Assembly: GCA_045614365.1 (NCBI GenBank)
Contig: JAZLCV010000134.1
Span: 1 to 6,755 of the forward strand
Origin: SIG480 sp045614365
GTDB lineage: Bacteria; Bacillota; Clostridia; Oscillospirales; JAAYXM01
Length of the DNA: 6,755 bases
Reading direction: 5' to 3'
Part shown: in pieces, positions 1 to 6,176 of the stretch
Numbering within the stretch: the stretch's first letter is position 1
How the letters are laid out: the number at the start of each line of letters is the position of its first letter
Notes under the pieces: generated by a model
Seen by the model: the letters and a program-made list of their open reading frames with translations, nothing else
Told to the model about the DNA's origin: nothing
Databases searched by the model: none
Position numbers and translations under genes: made by a program

Positions 1-732
1 GATCCGTATCTTCCGGAACTTCTGGATGCAGGCTTTGTGATAAACAACACAAAGCATCGCCCGGAATATCTTCAGGCGCGTTATGTTTTCCGCCTTCCGA
101 TAAATGGCAGAAACGAGGAAGAAATCTTCAATGCATTCCATTCTAAAACGCGCTATAACGTACGCCTCTCGGTTAAAAAAGGTGTTACAAGCAGAATAGG
201 AACAAAAGAAGACCTTCCCGCATTTGTTGAGATAATGAAGGAAACCGCCGCACGTGATGGATTTATCGGCAGAGGTCTTAAGTATTTTGAGGATATGTAC
301 GATGCTCTTGCCCCTGATAACCTCCGCCTGTATCTTATGGAGTATGAAGGTCAGCTTCTCTCCGGTGCAGTTGCCATTCTTTATGGTGATAAGGTGTGGT
401 ATCTCTACGGTGCAAGCAGTAACCGCGAGCGCAACCGCATGCCGAATTATATGATGCAGTGGGAAATGATAAAGTGGACACTTGAAAATAACTGCAATAT
501 ATACGATTTCCGCGGCATAACGGGGGATATGGAAAAAACACAGCTTGACGGACTTATTCGCTTCAAGGCGGGTTTCGCAGGGGAAAGATGCGATTTTGTC
601 GGAAAGCTCGATATGCTCTTTAAACCGAAAACCGCAAAAATAATTGAGAGCGCACAGTCAAACTACCGCGCAATCATCCGTAAAATCGGCGTTATGCGCG
701 AGCGTATCGATCAGAAATTAAGTAAAAAATGA
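1..732 (+). CDS. FemAB-family peptidoglycan bridge aminoacyltransferase (5' truncated)
   Basis: C-terminal 243 residues of a FemA/FemB/FemX-type enzyme, which adds amino acids from aminoacyl-tRNA to the stem peptide of lipid II or peptidoglycan at the inner membrane face. The frame is open from base 1, so the start lies outside the window; a GTG at 37 sits inside a conserved stretch and is not a credible start. Family landmarks, numbered from the first visible residue: a basic patch FHSKTRYNVRLSVKKG near 46-61, WYLYGASS 133-140, QWEMIKW 153-159, YDFRGI 168-173 and DGLIRFKAGF 183-192, all typical of the second GNAT-like subdomain. In S. aureus FemA a long coiled-coil arm is inserted before the equivalent of WYLYGASS; here LRLYLMEYEGQ runs almost directly into that strand, so the arm is absent, as in Weissella FemX. 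The transferred amino acid cannot be read from sequence. The family is secure, the exact role is not. Confidence 0.87.
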   Translation, partial: DPYLPELLDAGFVINNTKHRPEYLQARYVFRLPINGRNEEEIFNAFHSKTRYNVRLSVKKGVTSRIGTKEDLPAFVEIMKETAARDGFIGRGLKYFEDMYDALAPDNLRLYLMEYEGQLLSGAVAILYGDKVWYLYGASSNRERNRMPNYMMQWEMIKWTLENNCNIYDFRGITGDMEKTQLDGLIRFKAGFAGERCDFVGKLDMLFKPKTAKIIESAQSNYRAIIRKIGVMRERIDQKLSKK

Positions 733-734
733 TC

Positions 735-769
735 AAAAAACAGGGGCGATATTTTTCGTCCCTGTTTTT
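735..769. terminator. Bidirectional intrinsic terminator between converging genes
   Basis: A 14-bp stem (736-749 with 756-769) contains one G-T wobble, a CAGGG/CCCTG core and a 6-base loop. The outer end is five A-T pairs, so each strand reads out through a T run (TTTTT on plus, TTTTTT on minus). It starts two bases after the fem stop codon and ends 16 bases before the stop of the minus-strand gene at 786, so it probably ends transcription from both sides. Confidence 0.88.
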
Positions 770-785
770 GGTTATTAATTTCTAT

Positions 786-1001
786 TCACTTATCTAACGA
801 GAAATCCGCTTCGCTGAAAGTGTTTTCGTGAAGTAATGTATCCTCAGGCGGAACCCGTTTTGTTGCATCATAGGAAAAGCGGCGGCAATTGTGCCCGAGC
901 GACACAACACCGTGATACTTGCAGATTGCCTCATCGTCATTTATTTTTTTTCCGTGGCGGCATACAATACAGTGCCTTTCGATATCTTTAGAAAAAAGCA
1001 T
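786..1001 (-). CDS. Small four-cysteine protein, function unknown (71 aa)
   Basis: A 71-residue soluble protein that I cannot assign a function. Four cysteines are arranged C11-x2-C14-x12-C27-x11-C39, with nearby H10, H16, H30 and H37, which suggests a small zinc-ribbon or other metal-binding fold. It is followed by an aromatic/basic stretch RRFSYDATKRVPPE (40-53) and an acidic tail ending FSEADFSLDK. From memory, similar short proteins of the form CxxC...C...C-(K/R)-(F/Y)-x-YDPxKRxP are common hypothetical proteins in Clostridia; I could not check this. The ATG at 1001 is preferred because GAGGATGGGG lies just upstream. An in-frame ATG at 1043 would add 14 residues and begin only 2 bases after the ylbJ stop, but it has no ribosome binding site. 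It lies 44 bases downstream of ylbJ on the same strand, so cotranscription is likely. No membrane segment or signal peptide is visible. Confidence 0.72.
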   Translation of the reverse strand: MLFSKDIERHCIVCRHGKKINDDEAICKYHGVVSLGHNCRRFSYDATKRVPPEDTLLHENTFSEADFSLDK

Positions 1002-1045
1002 AAAAACCCCATCCTCATATGTTATATATATAATATACACCATAA

Positions 1046-2155
1046 TCAGATTTTTTTCCACCCTTTTTTGCAAAAAAAGTAAAAAAAACATAAAATTATC
1101 AGAATAACTCCGCGCGGGACAACCTCGCAGTATGTATCGGAATAATCTGCAAAAACTGAAACAGCAGAAATATCGGAAAAGCGTGTGTATATATAGGCAA
1201 AGAACGCAGAAATGGTTCCGTGCATAATTTTTCCGCAAAAATAGTTTTTCACGCTTAAATCCGTGTCGGAAATAAAGCTCAGTGCCTGCGCGTGTACGGA
1301 AAGCCCACCCCAGCCGAGCAGAAAGGCAATAAGAATAAATGCAGTGGATGAAGAAGCATACCGTGCGAGGGAAAAAGAACCTACCGTCATTTCAAAAAAA
1401 CCCGAGGCGAAAGCAGACGCGATTTCACCCTTGCAACCCAAAAGCTTTTCAAGGAGCCATCCAATAAAAGGAAATATGCCGAGTATCGTCATCATCTTTA
1501 CCAATGCCGAAAATAAAACTACATATGCGCTTATGGAAAGAGAAGATGAAAGCGCTTTTGCAACGGAAGACGTAAAAGCTTTTGCAAAACCCGGAGTATT
1601 ACGCTTGCTGCCTTGTGCAAAGGCTGCTCCGGACTTTTGCGGAGGCCGGAATACGTGGAAAAGAATCCCGGTGGCGAGTGCCGCTGAAATATGGATTATA
1701 AGCAGAGCTGTTCCTGCTTTTCCGGATGAAAAAACTCCGCTTCCAATCGCACCGAGGATAAATGCGGGACCGCAGTTGTTGCAGAAGGCAAGTGCACGCT
1801 CTGCATCTTCCTTTGTGCAAAGCTTCTGTGAATATGCTTCCGCGCACGTTATTGCTCCCATAGGATATCCGCCTATAAGTCCGAGAGCAAGAGCGGGAGA
1901 AAGAGATGCGGATATCCCGAACAGAGGTCTTGTTATTTTTCGCAGATACTTTTCGCAAAAGGCACCGATATCAAGTGAAATTAAAAGATTGGATATTACG
2001 AAAAAAGGAAACAGAGAAGGGATAACGGAATCTGCACATAGAAAAAGCGCATCCTTCACCGATGCCGACACCTCGGCGGGATGTCTTATAATAACAAAAG
2101 CAAATAGAAAAAGAAGAAAAAAAGACATTAAAACGCTTGCGTTTTTTCTTCTCAA
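1046..2155 (-). CDS. ylbJ: Sporulation integral membrane protein YlbJ
   Basis: A polytopic membrane protein of the YlbJ family (nucleoside-recognition/Gate domain), known in Bacillus as a sporulation protein needed for normal spore cortex formation; the transported substrate, if any, is unknown. With the TTG start it has 369 residues, somewhat shorter than the roughly 400 of B. subtilis YlbJ. Hydrophobic segments are visible near residues 8-23, 43-60, 83-100, 128-138, 148-168, 205-220, 222-238, 270-290 and 347-362. Family signatures are GLIGGYPMGA (92-101), LAFCNNCGPAFILGA (122-136) and GWGGLSVHAQ (281-290). The TTG at 2155 is chosen because a full AAGGAGG lies 8 bases upstream; an ATG at 2212 would add 19 residues but has no ribosome binding site. 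It is divergent from the rlmB-like gene. Forespore or mother-cell sigma control would be expected, but I found no convincing sigma-E, -G or -K site. The C-terminal codons pass through several A/T homopolymer runs. Confidence 0.92.
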   Translation of the reverse strand: MRRKNASVLMSFFLLFLFAFVIIRHPAEVSASVKDALFLCADSVIPSLFPFFVISNLLISLDIGAFCEKYLRKITRPLFGISASLSPALALGLIGGYPMGAITCAEAYSQKLCTKEDAERALAFCNNCGPAFILGAIGSGVFSSGKAGTALLIIHISAALATGILFHVFRPPQKSGAAFAQGSKRNTPGFAKAFTSSVAKALSSSLSISAYVVLFSALVKMMTILGIFPFIGWLLEKLLGCKGEIASAFASGFFEMTVGSFSLARYASSSTAFILIAFLLGWGGLSVHAQALSFISDTDLSVKNYFCGKIMHGTISAFFAYIYTRFSDISAVSVFADYSDTYCEVVPRGVILIILCFFYFFCKKGWKKI

Positions 2156-2163
2156 ATGAAAAA

Positions 2164-2170
2164 CCTCCTT
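2164..2170 (-). promoter_or_regulatory. Strong ribosome binding site fixing the TTG start of ylbJ
   Basis: The minus strand reads AAGGAGG here, 8 bases before the TTG at 2155-2153, an ideal distance. The upstream ATG at 2212 is preceded by ACGAAAT with no Shine-Dalgarno, and the AAGGAGG would then lie inside the coding region. Confidence 0.85.
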
Positions 2171-2198
2171 AAATTTTGAAAAAAAGTGTTTTTGGGTA

Positions 2199-2227
2199 TT
2201 TAAATTCAACATATTTCGTGGTATAAT
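2199..2227 (+). promoter_or_regulatory. Extended -10 sigma-A promoter for the rlmB-era-recO operon
   Basis: A perfect TATAAT at 2222-2227 is preceded by TGG at 2219-2221, giving an extended -10 (TGnTATAAT). A weak -35, TTTAAA at 2199-2204 (4 of 6 to TTGACA), has 17-base spacing. Predicted transcription starts near 2234, giving a leader of about 30 bases before the ATG at 2264. It is the only good promoter seen ahead of the four-gene run. Confidence 0.75.
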
Positions 2228-2263
2228 ATTGTAGAGTATTATTTATTAAAATGGGGAGAACTC

Positions 2264-3031
2264 ATGAACAATAACAAATTTAAGAAATTTGAAGAATCGG
2301 ATAACTACATAATCGAAGGACGCAATTCCGTCTTTGAAGCATTGCGGACAGGTCGCGCAGTAGACAAGATTCTTTATTCCGAAGGGGATAAGAATATTAG
2401 CCATATTCTTGCCGTGGCAAAGCAGGCAGGTGTTGTTGTCAGCAAGTGTGACAAAAGAAAGCTTGATTCATTAAGCCGCAGCGGTGCGCATCAGGGAGTT
2501 ATGGCTTTCGCCGCCGCACACGAATACAGCACGGTGGATGATATCTTAAAGTATGCCGAAAGTACAGGCAGACCTCCGCTCATTGTGGTATGCGATGAGA
2601 TTTCCGACCCGCATAACCTCGGTGCGATAATAAGGAGTGCAGAGGCGGCAGGCGCACACGGAGTCATAATCCCAAAGCGCAGGAATGCAGGTCTTACGGC
2701 AGTTGTTGCCAAGGTTTCTTCCGGCGCGCTTGAACACATTCCCGTCGCACGTGTATCCAATATCCCGACCACGCTTAACGAGCTTAAAAAACGCGGTCTG
2801 TGGGTATACGGCACAGGACTTGGCGCGGCTGCAGACATTTATAAAACCGATCTTCGCGATCCCGCGGTAATTGTAATCGGGTCTGAGGGTGACGGCATGG
2901 GACGTCTTGTTACTGAGTGCTGTGACGTTGTGATGAATATCCCGATGCTCGGTAAAACTCAGTCATTAAACGCATCTGCGGCAGCGGCAGTAGTCCTTTT
3001 TGAAACGGTAAGACAAAGGCTTCAGAAGTAA
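2264..3031 (+). CDS. rlmB: TrmH/SpoU-family 23S rRNA 2'-O-methyltransferase (RlmB-like)
   Basis: An AdoMet-dependent SPOUT methyltransferase that 2'-O-methylates ribose in structured RNA; the closest named family is RlmB, which modifies G2251 of 23S rRNA in the peptidyl-transferase centre. Its 255 residues match the usual length. The N-terminal RNA-binding domain has IIEGRNSVFEAL (16-27) and SGAHQGV (73-79). The catalytic knot has motif 1, DPHNLGAIIRSAEAAGA (115-131, with N118 and R124), motif 2, VIGSEGDGM (204-212, with E208), and motif 3, IPMLGKTQSLNASAA (226-240, with N236), so it should be active. The ATG at 2264 follows GGGGAG at 5-base spacing. It heads a tight operon, with the next gene 29 bases downstream. 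Clostridia often carry several TrmH paralogues, so the exact target nucleotide is less certain than the chemistry. Confidence 0.9.
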   Translation: MNNNKFKKFEESDNYIIEGRNSVFEALRTGRAVDKILYSEGDKNISHILAVAKQAGVVVSKCDKRKLDSLSRSGAHQGVMAFAAAHEYSTVDDILKYAESTGRPPLIVVCDEISDPHNLGAIIRSAEAAGAHGVIIPKRRNAGLTAVVAKVSSGALEHIPVARVSNIPTTLNELKKRGLWVYGTGLGAAADIYKTDLRDPAVIVIGSEGDGMGRLVTECCDVVMNIPMLGKTQSLNASAAAAVVLFETVRQRLQK

Positions 3032-3049
3032 GAAAACAAGATAATTGAC

Positions 3050-3058
3050 AAGGAGGTG
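3050..3058 (+). promoter_or_regulatory. Ribosome binding site deciding between two GTG starts
   Basis: AAGGAGGTG is an almost complete anti-16S match. The gene begins GTG CCG GTG, so translation may start at 3061 (4 bases after AGGAGG, rather short) or at 3067 (10 bases after). The two choices differ by two residues only. No ATG start is available nearby. Confidence 0.75.
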
Positions 3059-3060
3059 TT

Positions 3061-5220
3061 GTGCCGGTGGACGATAAGATTAAATTGGATGAAACAGTTT
3101 CCGATATGTCCGTTCAGGACATTTTAGATGAAATAAATGCAGAAAGTATAAACGGCGACGACACTCTCAGTGTGGATGAAATTCTCGCCGAGTTTTCCGA
3201 CGGCACAAGAAAACTCCGGAACGAGGTAAAAGCACCGGAGGAAAAGCCGGTGAAGCGCAAGTCTGGAAGCTTGCGTAAAATGATTCAGACAGAAGGTCAG
3301 ATTTCCTTTGACAGTAAGGATTGGAAGGAAATTGAAAAAGAACTGGAAGCACAGGCGGAAAAAGAAATTCTTGAGGCGCGGAAAAGTAAACCGAAGATGA
3401 TAGATACCGTGGTACGTCCGTGGGAAAACGGAGTTTACGGTGATATGTCGCTTGAAAACACATCGGAAAAGCCATCAAAGAAGAAAAAGCGTTCGTCAGC
3501 CACCTTTGCCGAAACGTTCGATACGTTTACCCGAAGTGAGCTGTTTGAGGATAAAAACAAAGAAGAAGAGCTTGAAACTCGTTCGGTTGAAGAAATAATA
3601 AAGGAAAACACCAAGCTTTCAAAGCTTCTGGCTCTGCGCTCTGTTGTTCTTTTTATCCTGAGTGCTTTTTCGTGCTACCTTGCATTCTCAGAGCCGCTCG
3701 GATGGTTCCTCCCGGGGCTTCTGTCGTATATGAAGCATCCGTTCCGCTATCTGTTCCTTACTGCGTTTTTTCAAATATGCGCGATGCTTTTGTCTGTTGA
3801 CGTGCTTTCCCGCGGTATGGCGCGGCTTTTCAGATTGAAACCCGATGCAGAGTCGGCGATTACGTTTTCGTCTTTTGCATCTCTTGCACACGTCATATCC
3901 ATTATGGCGGCGCCTCACTGGGGAGGATGGCTTCCGTACAGTTGCATAACGGTTGTCGGGCTTTTCTTTGCGATATACGGTAAGTGGATAAATGCACGTG
4001 CTTTGTGCAGAGTAGGAAAAACCGTAAAGTCGGCAAAGTGTCCAGGTGCAGTCCGCGTTGAAAATATTTACGGTGAAATGCATATAATCAAGCAGACAAC
4101 GGAGGATACAAAGTCGTTTGTATCTCACATCAGTGATAAGGATGCATCGTTCACCTTCTGGAGGTTTTTATCACCTGTTGTTATTGTTTCTTCAATCGTA
4201 TTTGCGTTTGTTTCATCCGTAGGTACGGGAAACGCGAAGAACTTTTTCTGGACTCTTGCCGGAATATCTTCGGTTTCAACTCCGTTTTTCACAATGCTCT
4301 CGTTCTCGTTCCCGTTTTCCGTTACGGCAAAGAATCTCGCGTCCGTAGGAGCGGCAATATCGGGATGGTTTTCGGCAAGTAATCTTGCAAAGAAAGCAAA
4401 TCTTGTTGTTTGTGATGAAGATATTTTCCCAAAGGGAACCGTTGCTCTTCACGGACTTAAAATTCTCGGAAAGTATTCTCTTGAACAAACCGTTTGCTAT
4501 GCTGCCAGCATTATTGCAGAAACGGGATGCGGGCTTACCGATGTCTTTTCAGACCTCTTAAAAAGCCGTTACGGAACAGCAACAAAGGTTACGAACCTGC
4601 AGTACCGTGAATCCGGAGGTATTGAGGCTGAAATTTCGGGAGACTCCGTACTTGTCGGAAGTGCCGGATTTATGCTTCGCTCCGGTGTCCGCTTAGGTTC
4701 GGGCACGGGTGCGAAAAACGCGGTATTCATTGCGATAAATAAAGCACCGGCGGGTGTGTTCAATATAAATTATAAAGGAAATGCTGATGTAGAGCGCGCT
4801 TTGCATATGCTTGTAAAGAGAAAGGTTCCCGTTGTTCTGGCTGTCCGCGATTTCAACCTGCTTCCGATGATGGTTGAGCAAACCTTCGGCTTGCGTGACG
4901 GCACACTTGAATATCCTGAAATAGAACAGCGGCTTGACTTGTCTGAGAAAGAGCAGTTCGTATCAAGTGATACATCAGCACTCATCACGCGCGCAGGCTT
5001 GTATCCGTTATCAACTGCTGTGTTGTCTGCCAAAAAGCTTCGCCGTGCAACTATAAGGAACATATTCCTTACGGTGTCCTGCGCAATTATAGGTATGCTT
5101 TTAATGTTCTATCTTATGTTTATTCAAAAACCTATTCTGGTAACACCTCAGACTGTATTTGTTTACCTTCTTCTGTGGTGTATACCGACATATATGCTGT
5201 CACTGCGTGTGAAGCAATAG
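3061..5220 (+). CDS. Degenerate P-type ATPase-like membrane protein (likely pseudoenzyme), function unknown
   Basis: 719 residues. Residues 1-185 are a charged, probably disordered cytoplasmic region with three related motifs, SVQDILDE (17-24), SVDEILAE (37-44) and SVEEIIKE (175-182). Eight hydrophobic segments follow, near 189-209, 229-249, 265-284, 291-309, 367-386, 393-423, 664-686 and 693-714: a 4+2+2 pattern as in P1B metal ATPases. Between helices 4 and 5 lies a short A-domain-like loop (310-365) without TGES. After helix 6, which has a proline at 408, ANLVVCDEDIFPKG (446-459) stands where active pumps have VVxFDKTGTLTxG; D452 remains but the rest of the motif is lost. An N/P-like region follows: GSAGFMLRSGV (533-543), VFIAINKAPAGVFNI (555-569), then VVLAVRDFN (591-599) where mLTGDN is expected. 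GDGxNDxP is absent. The reading frame is intact and has its own strong ribosome binding site, so it is expressed and not decayed. ATP-driven transport is improbable; a regulatory or scaffold role is conceivable. The distant P-type relationship is my alignment by eye. Confidence 0.75.
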   Translation: MPVDDKIKLDETVSDMSVQDILDEINAESINGDDTLSVDEILAEFSDGTRKLRNEVKAPEEKPVKRKSGSLRKMIQTEGQISFDSKDWKEIEKELEAQAEKEILEARKSKPKMIDTVVRPWENGVYGDMSLENTSEKPSKKKKRSSATFAETFDTFTRSELFEDKNKEEELETRSVEEIIKENTKLSKLLALRSVVLFILSAFSCYLAFSEPLGWFLPGLLSYMKHPFRYLFLTAFFQICAMLLSVDVLSRGMARLFRLKPDAESAITFSSFASLAHVISIMAAPHWGGWLPYSCITVVGLFFAIYGKWINARALCRVGKTVKSAKCPGAVRVENIYGEMHIIKQTTEDTKSFVSHISDKDASFTFWRFLSPVVIVSSIVFAFVSSVGTGNAKNFFWTLAGISSVSTPFFTMLSFSFPFSVTAKNLASVGAAISGWFSASNLAKKANLVVCDEDIFPKGTVALHGLKILGKYSLEQTVCYAASIIAETGCGLTDVFSDLLKSRYGTATKVTNLQYRESGGIEAEISGDSVLVGSAGFMLRSGVRLGSGTGAKNAVFIAINKAPAGVFNINYKGNADVERALHMLVKRKVPVVLAVRDFNLLPMMVEQTFGLRDGTLEYPEIEQRLDLSEKEQFVSSDTSALITRAGLYPLSTAVLSAKKLRRATIRNIFLTVSCAIIGMLLMFYLMFIQKPILVTPQTVFVYLLLWCIPTYMLSLRVKQ

Positions 5221-5251
5221 CGTTTAACAGCTACTGTAGGAGGATAATGAA

Positions 5252-6142
5252 ATGAATATAAAAAAATCGGGAATGGTTGCTATAGTAGGCAGACCGAATG
5301 TAGGAAAATCAACGCTTATCAATGCTCTTGCAGGGGAAAAAATTGCTATAGTTTCCGATAAGCCGCAAACTACCAGAAACCGCATATGTGGAATTATAAA
5401 CCGTAATGACACTCAGTATGTTTTCATGGATACACCGGGAATTCACACTCCTAAAAGTCACCTCGGTGAGTATATGGTGAAGGTGGCGGGCGATGCGATG
5501 TGCGATGTCGATGCTGTTATTATGATGGTTGCTCCTGTTGCAAAAGTCGGTGTTGCCGAGGAAGAAATTATAGCAAGAATTAAAAATAGTAAGGTTCCGG
5601 CGATCCTTCTTATAAATAAAATCGATACGGTCGAAAAATCAGACATTTTTCCTGTTATCGAAGCATACAGCGCAAAGTTTGATTTTGGTGCAATAATTCC
5701 GGTTTCTGCATTTAAGGGTGACGGACTAGAATTAATATATGATGAGCTCGATAAATTTATCCCGGAGGGTGAGGCTCTTTTCCCCGAGGATATGGTTTCA
5801 GATCAGCCGGAAAAGCAGATGGTTGCCGAGATAATCCGCGAAAAGCTTCTGCGGCTTCTCAATCACGAAATTCCGCACGGAACAGCAGTTGAAATAACGC
5901 GTTTTACCGAGCGTGATAACGGAATAATAGATGTTGTTGCAACCATATATTGTGAACGTGAGAGCCATAAGGGAATAATAATCGGCAAGCGCGGTGCAAT
6001 GCTTAAAAAGATAGGTGAGCGCGCAAGAGGCGATATTGAAAGATTTATGGGAACAAAGGTTTACCTTGAAACATGGGTGAAGGTTAAGGAAAACTGGCGT
6101 GATAACGATGTTCTGATAAAGAACTTCGGATATGAAATGTAG
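5252..6142 (+). CDS. era: Ribosome-assembly GTPase Era
   Basis: An essential-type GTPase that binds the 3' end of 16S rRNA and assists maturation of the 30S subunit, linked to cell-cycle progression. Its 296 residues are the normal length. The GTPase domain shows G1 GRPNVGKS (13-20), the switch I region KPQTTRNRI (37-45), G3 DTPG (60-63), G4 NKID (122-125) and G5 SAF (152-154). The C-terminal KH RNA-binding domain carries GIIIGKRGAMLKKIG (241-255), with the basic GKRG loop intact, and ends in the usual W-V-K-V-K-E-N-W-R-D region. The ATG at 5252 has AGGAGG (5238-5243) 8 bases upstream. It begins 31 bases after the P-type-like gene and is followed closely by recO, as in many Firmicutes. All signature residues are present, so full activity is expected. 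Confidence 0.98.
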   Translation: MNIKKSGMVAIVGRPNVGKSTLINALAGEKIAIVSDKPQTTRNRICGIINRNDTQYVFMDTPGIHTPKSHLGEYMVKVAGDAMCDVDAVIMMVAPVAKVGVAEEEIIARIKNSKVPAILLINKIDTVEKSDIFPVIEAYSAKFDFGAIIPVSAFKGDGLELIYDELDKFIPEGEALFPEDMVSDQPEKQMVAEIIREKLLRLLNHEIPHGTAVEITRFTERDNGIIDVVATIYCERESHKGIIIGKRGAMLKKIGERARGDIERFMGTKVYLETWVKVKENWRDNDVLIKNFGYEM

Positions 6143-6162
6143 GTAAAGTACATCTGCTTTAC
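6143..6162 (+). other. Small hairpin between era and recO
   Basis: GTAAAG (6143-6148) pairs perfectly with CTTTAC (6157-6162); one T-G wobble and one A-T pair extend it to an 8-bp stem with a CATC tetraloop. It starts on the base after the era stop codon and has no T run, so it is not an intrinsic terminator. It may affect mRNA stability or access to the recO start. The pairing is visible; the role is guesswork and chance is possible. Confidence 0.35.
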
Positions 6163-6176
6163 GGGTGGTGAAAGCT

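Noticed and set aside
1032..1060. Possible minus-strand promoter (TGGAAA, 17 bases, TATATT) before the small gene
   Set aside because: The -35 matches only 4 of 6 and the -10 lies in a run of alternating T and A where several registers fit equally well, so it cannot be told from AT-rich background.
1046..1064. Programmed -1 frameshift at the A7 run before the ylbJ stop, fusing YlbJ to the small protein
   Set aside because: The zero-frame heptamer does not fit X XXY YYZ (the codon before the run ends in G), there is no clear stimulatory structure, and the small gene has its own start.
1064..1077. Perfect 14-bp palindrome TTTTTTGCAAAAAA in the ylbJ 3' end
   Set aside because: It encodes Phe-Phe-Cys-Lys-Lys codons of the YlbJ tail; its A/T composition makes a weak hairpin, and it lacks terminator architecture.
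1002..1238. Upstream extension of the small minus-strand gene to a 150-residue protein
   Set aside because: The extra 79 residues lie mostly inside the ylbJ coding region in another frame and read as Cys/Phe/Tyr-rich shadow sequence; the ATG at 1001 has its own ribosome binding site.
1263..2159. A 298-codon open frame on the plus strand, opposite ylbJ
   Set aside because: It is fully antisense to ylbJ, which has clear family motifs. The translation lacks any recognisable domain, its start has no ribosome binding site, and long antisense open frames are common opposite biased codon use.
2171..2260. Sporulation sigma (E, G or K) promoter for ylbJ on the minus strand
   Set aside because: I looked for ATATT/CATACAAT, TGAATA/CATACTA and AC/CATAnnnTA pairs with proper spacing; only fragments were found, none convincing.
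3045..3050. Perfect TTGACA before the P-type-like gene
   Set aside because: It has no -10 at 16-18 bases (the sequence there is TGGACG) and merges into the Shine-Dalgarno AAGGAGG, so it is probably chance.
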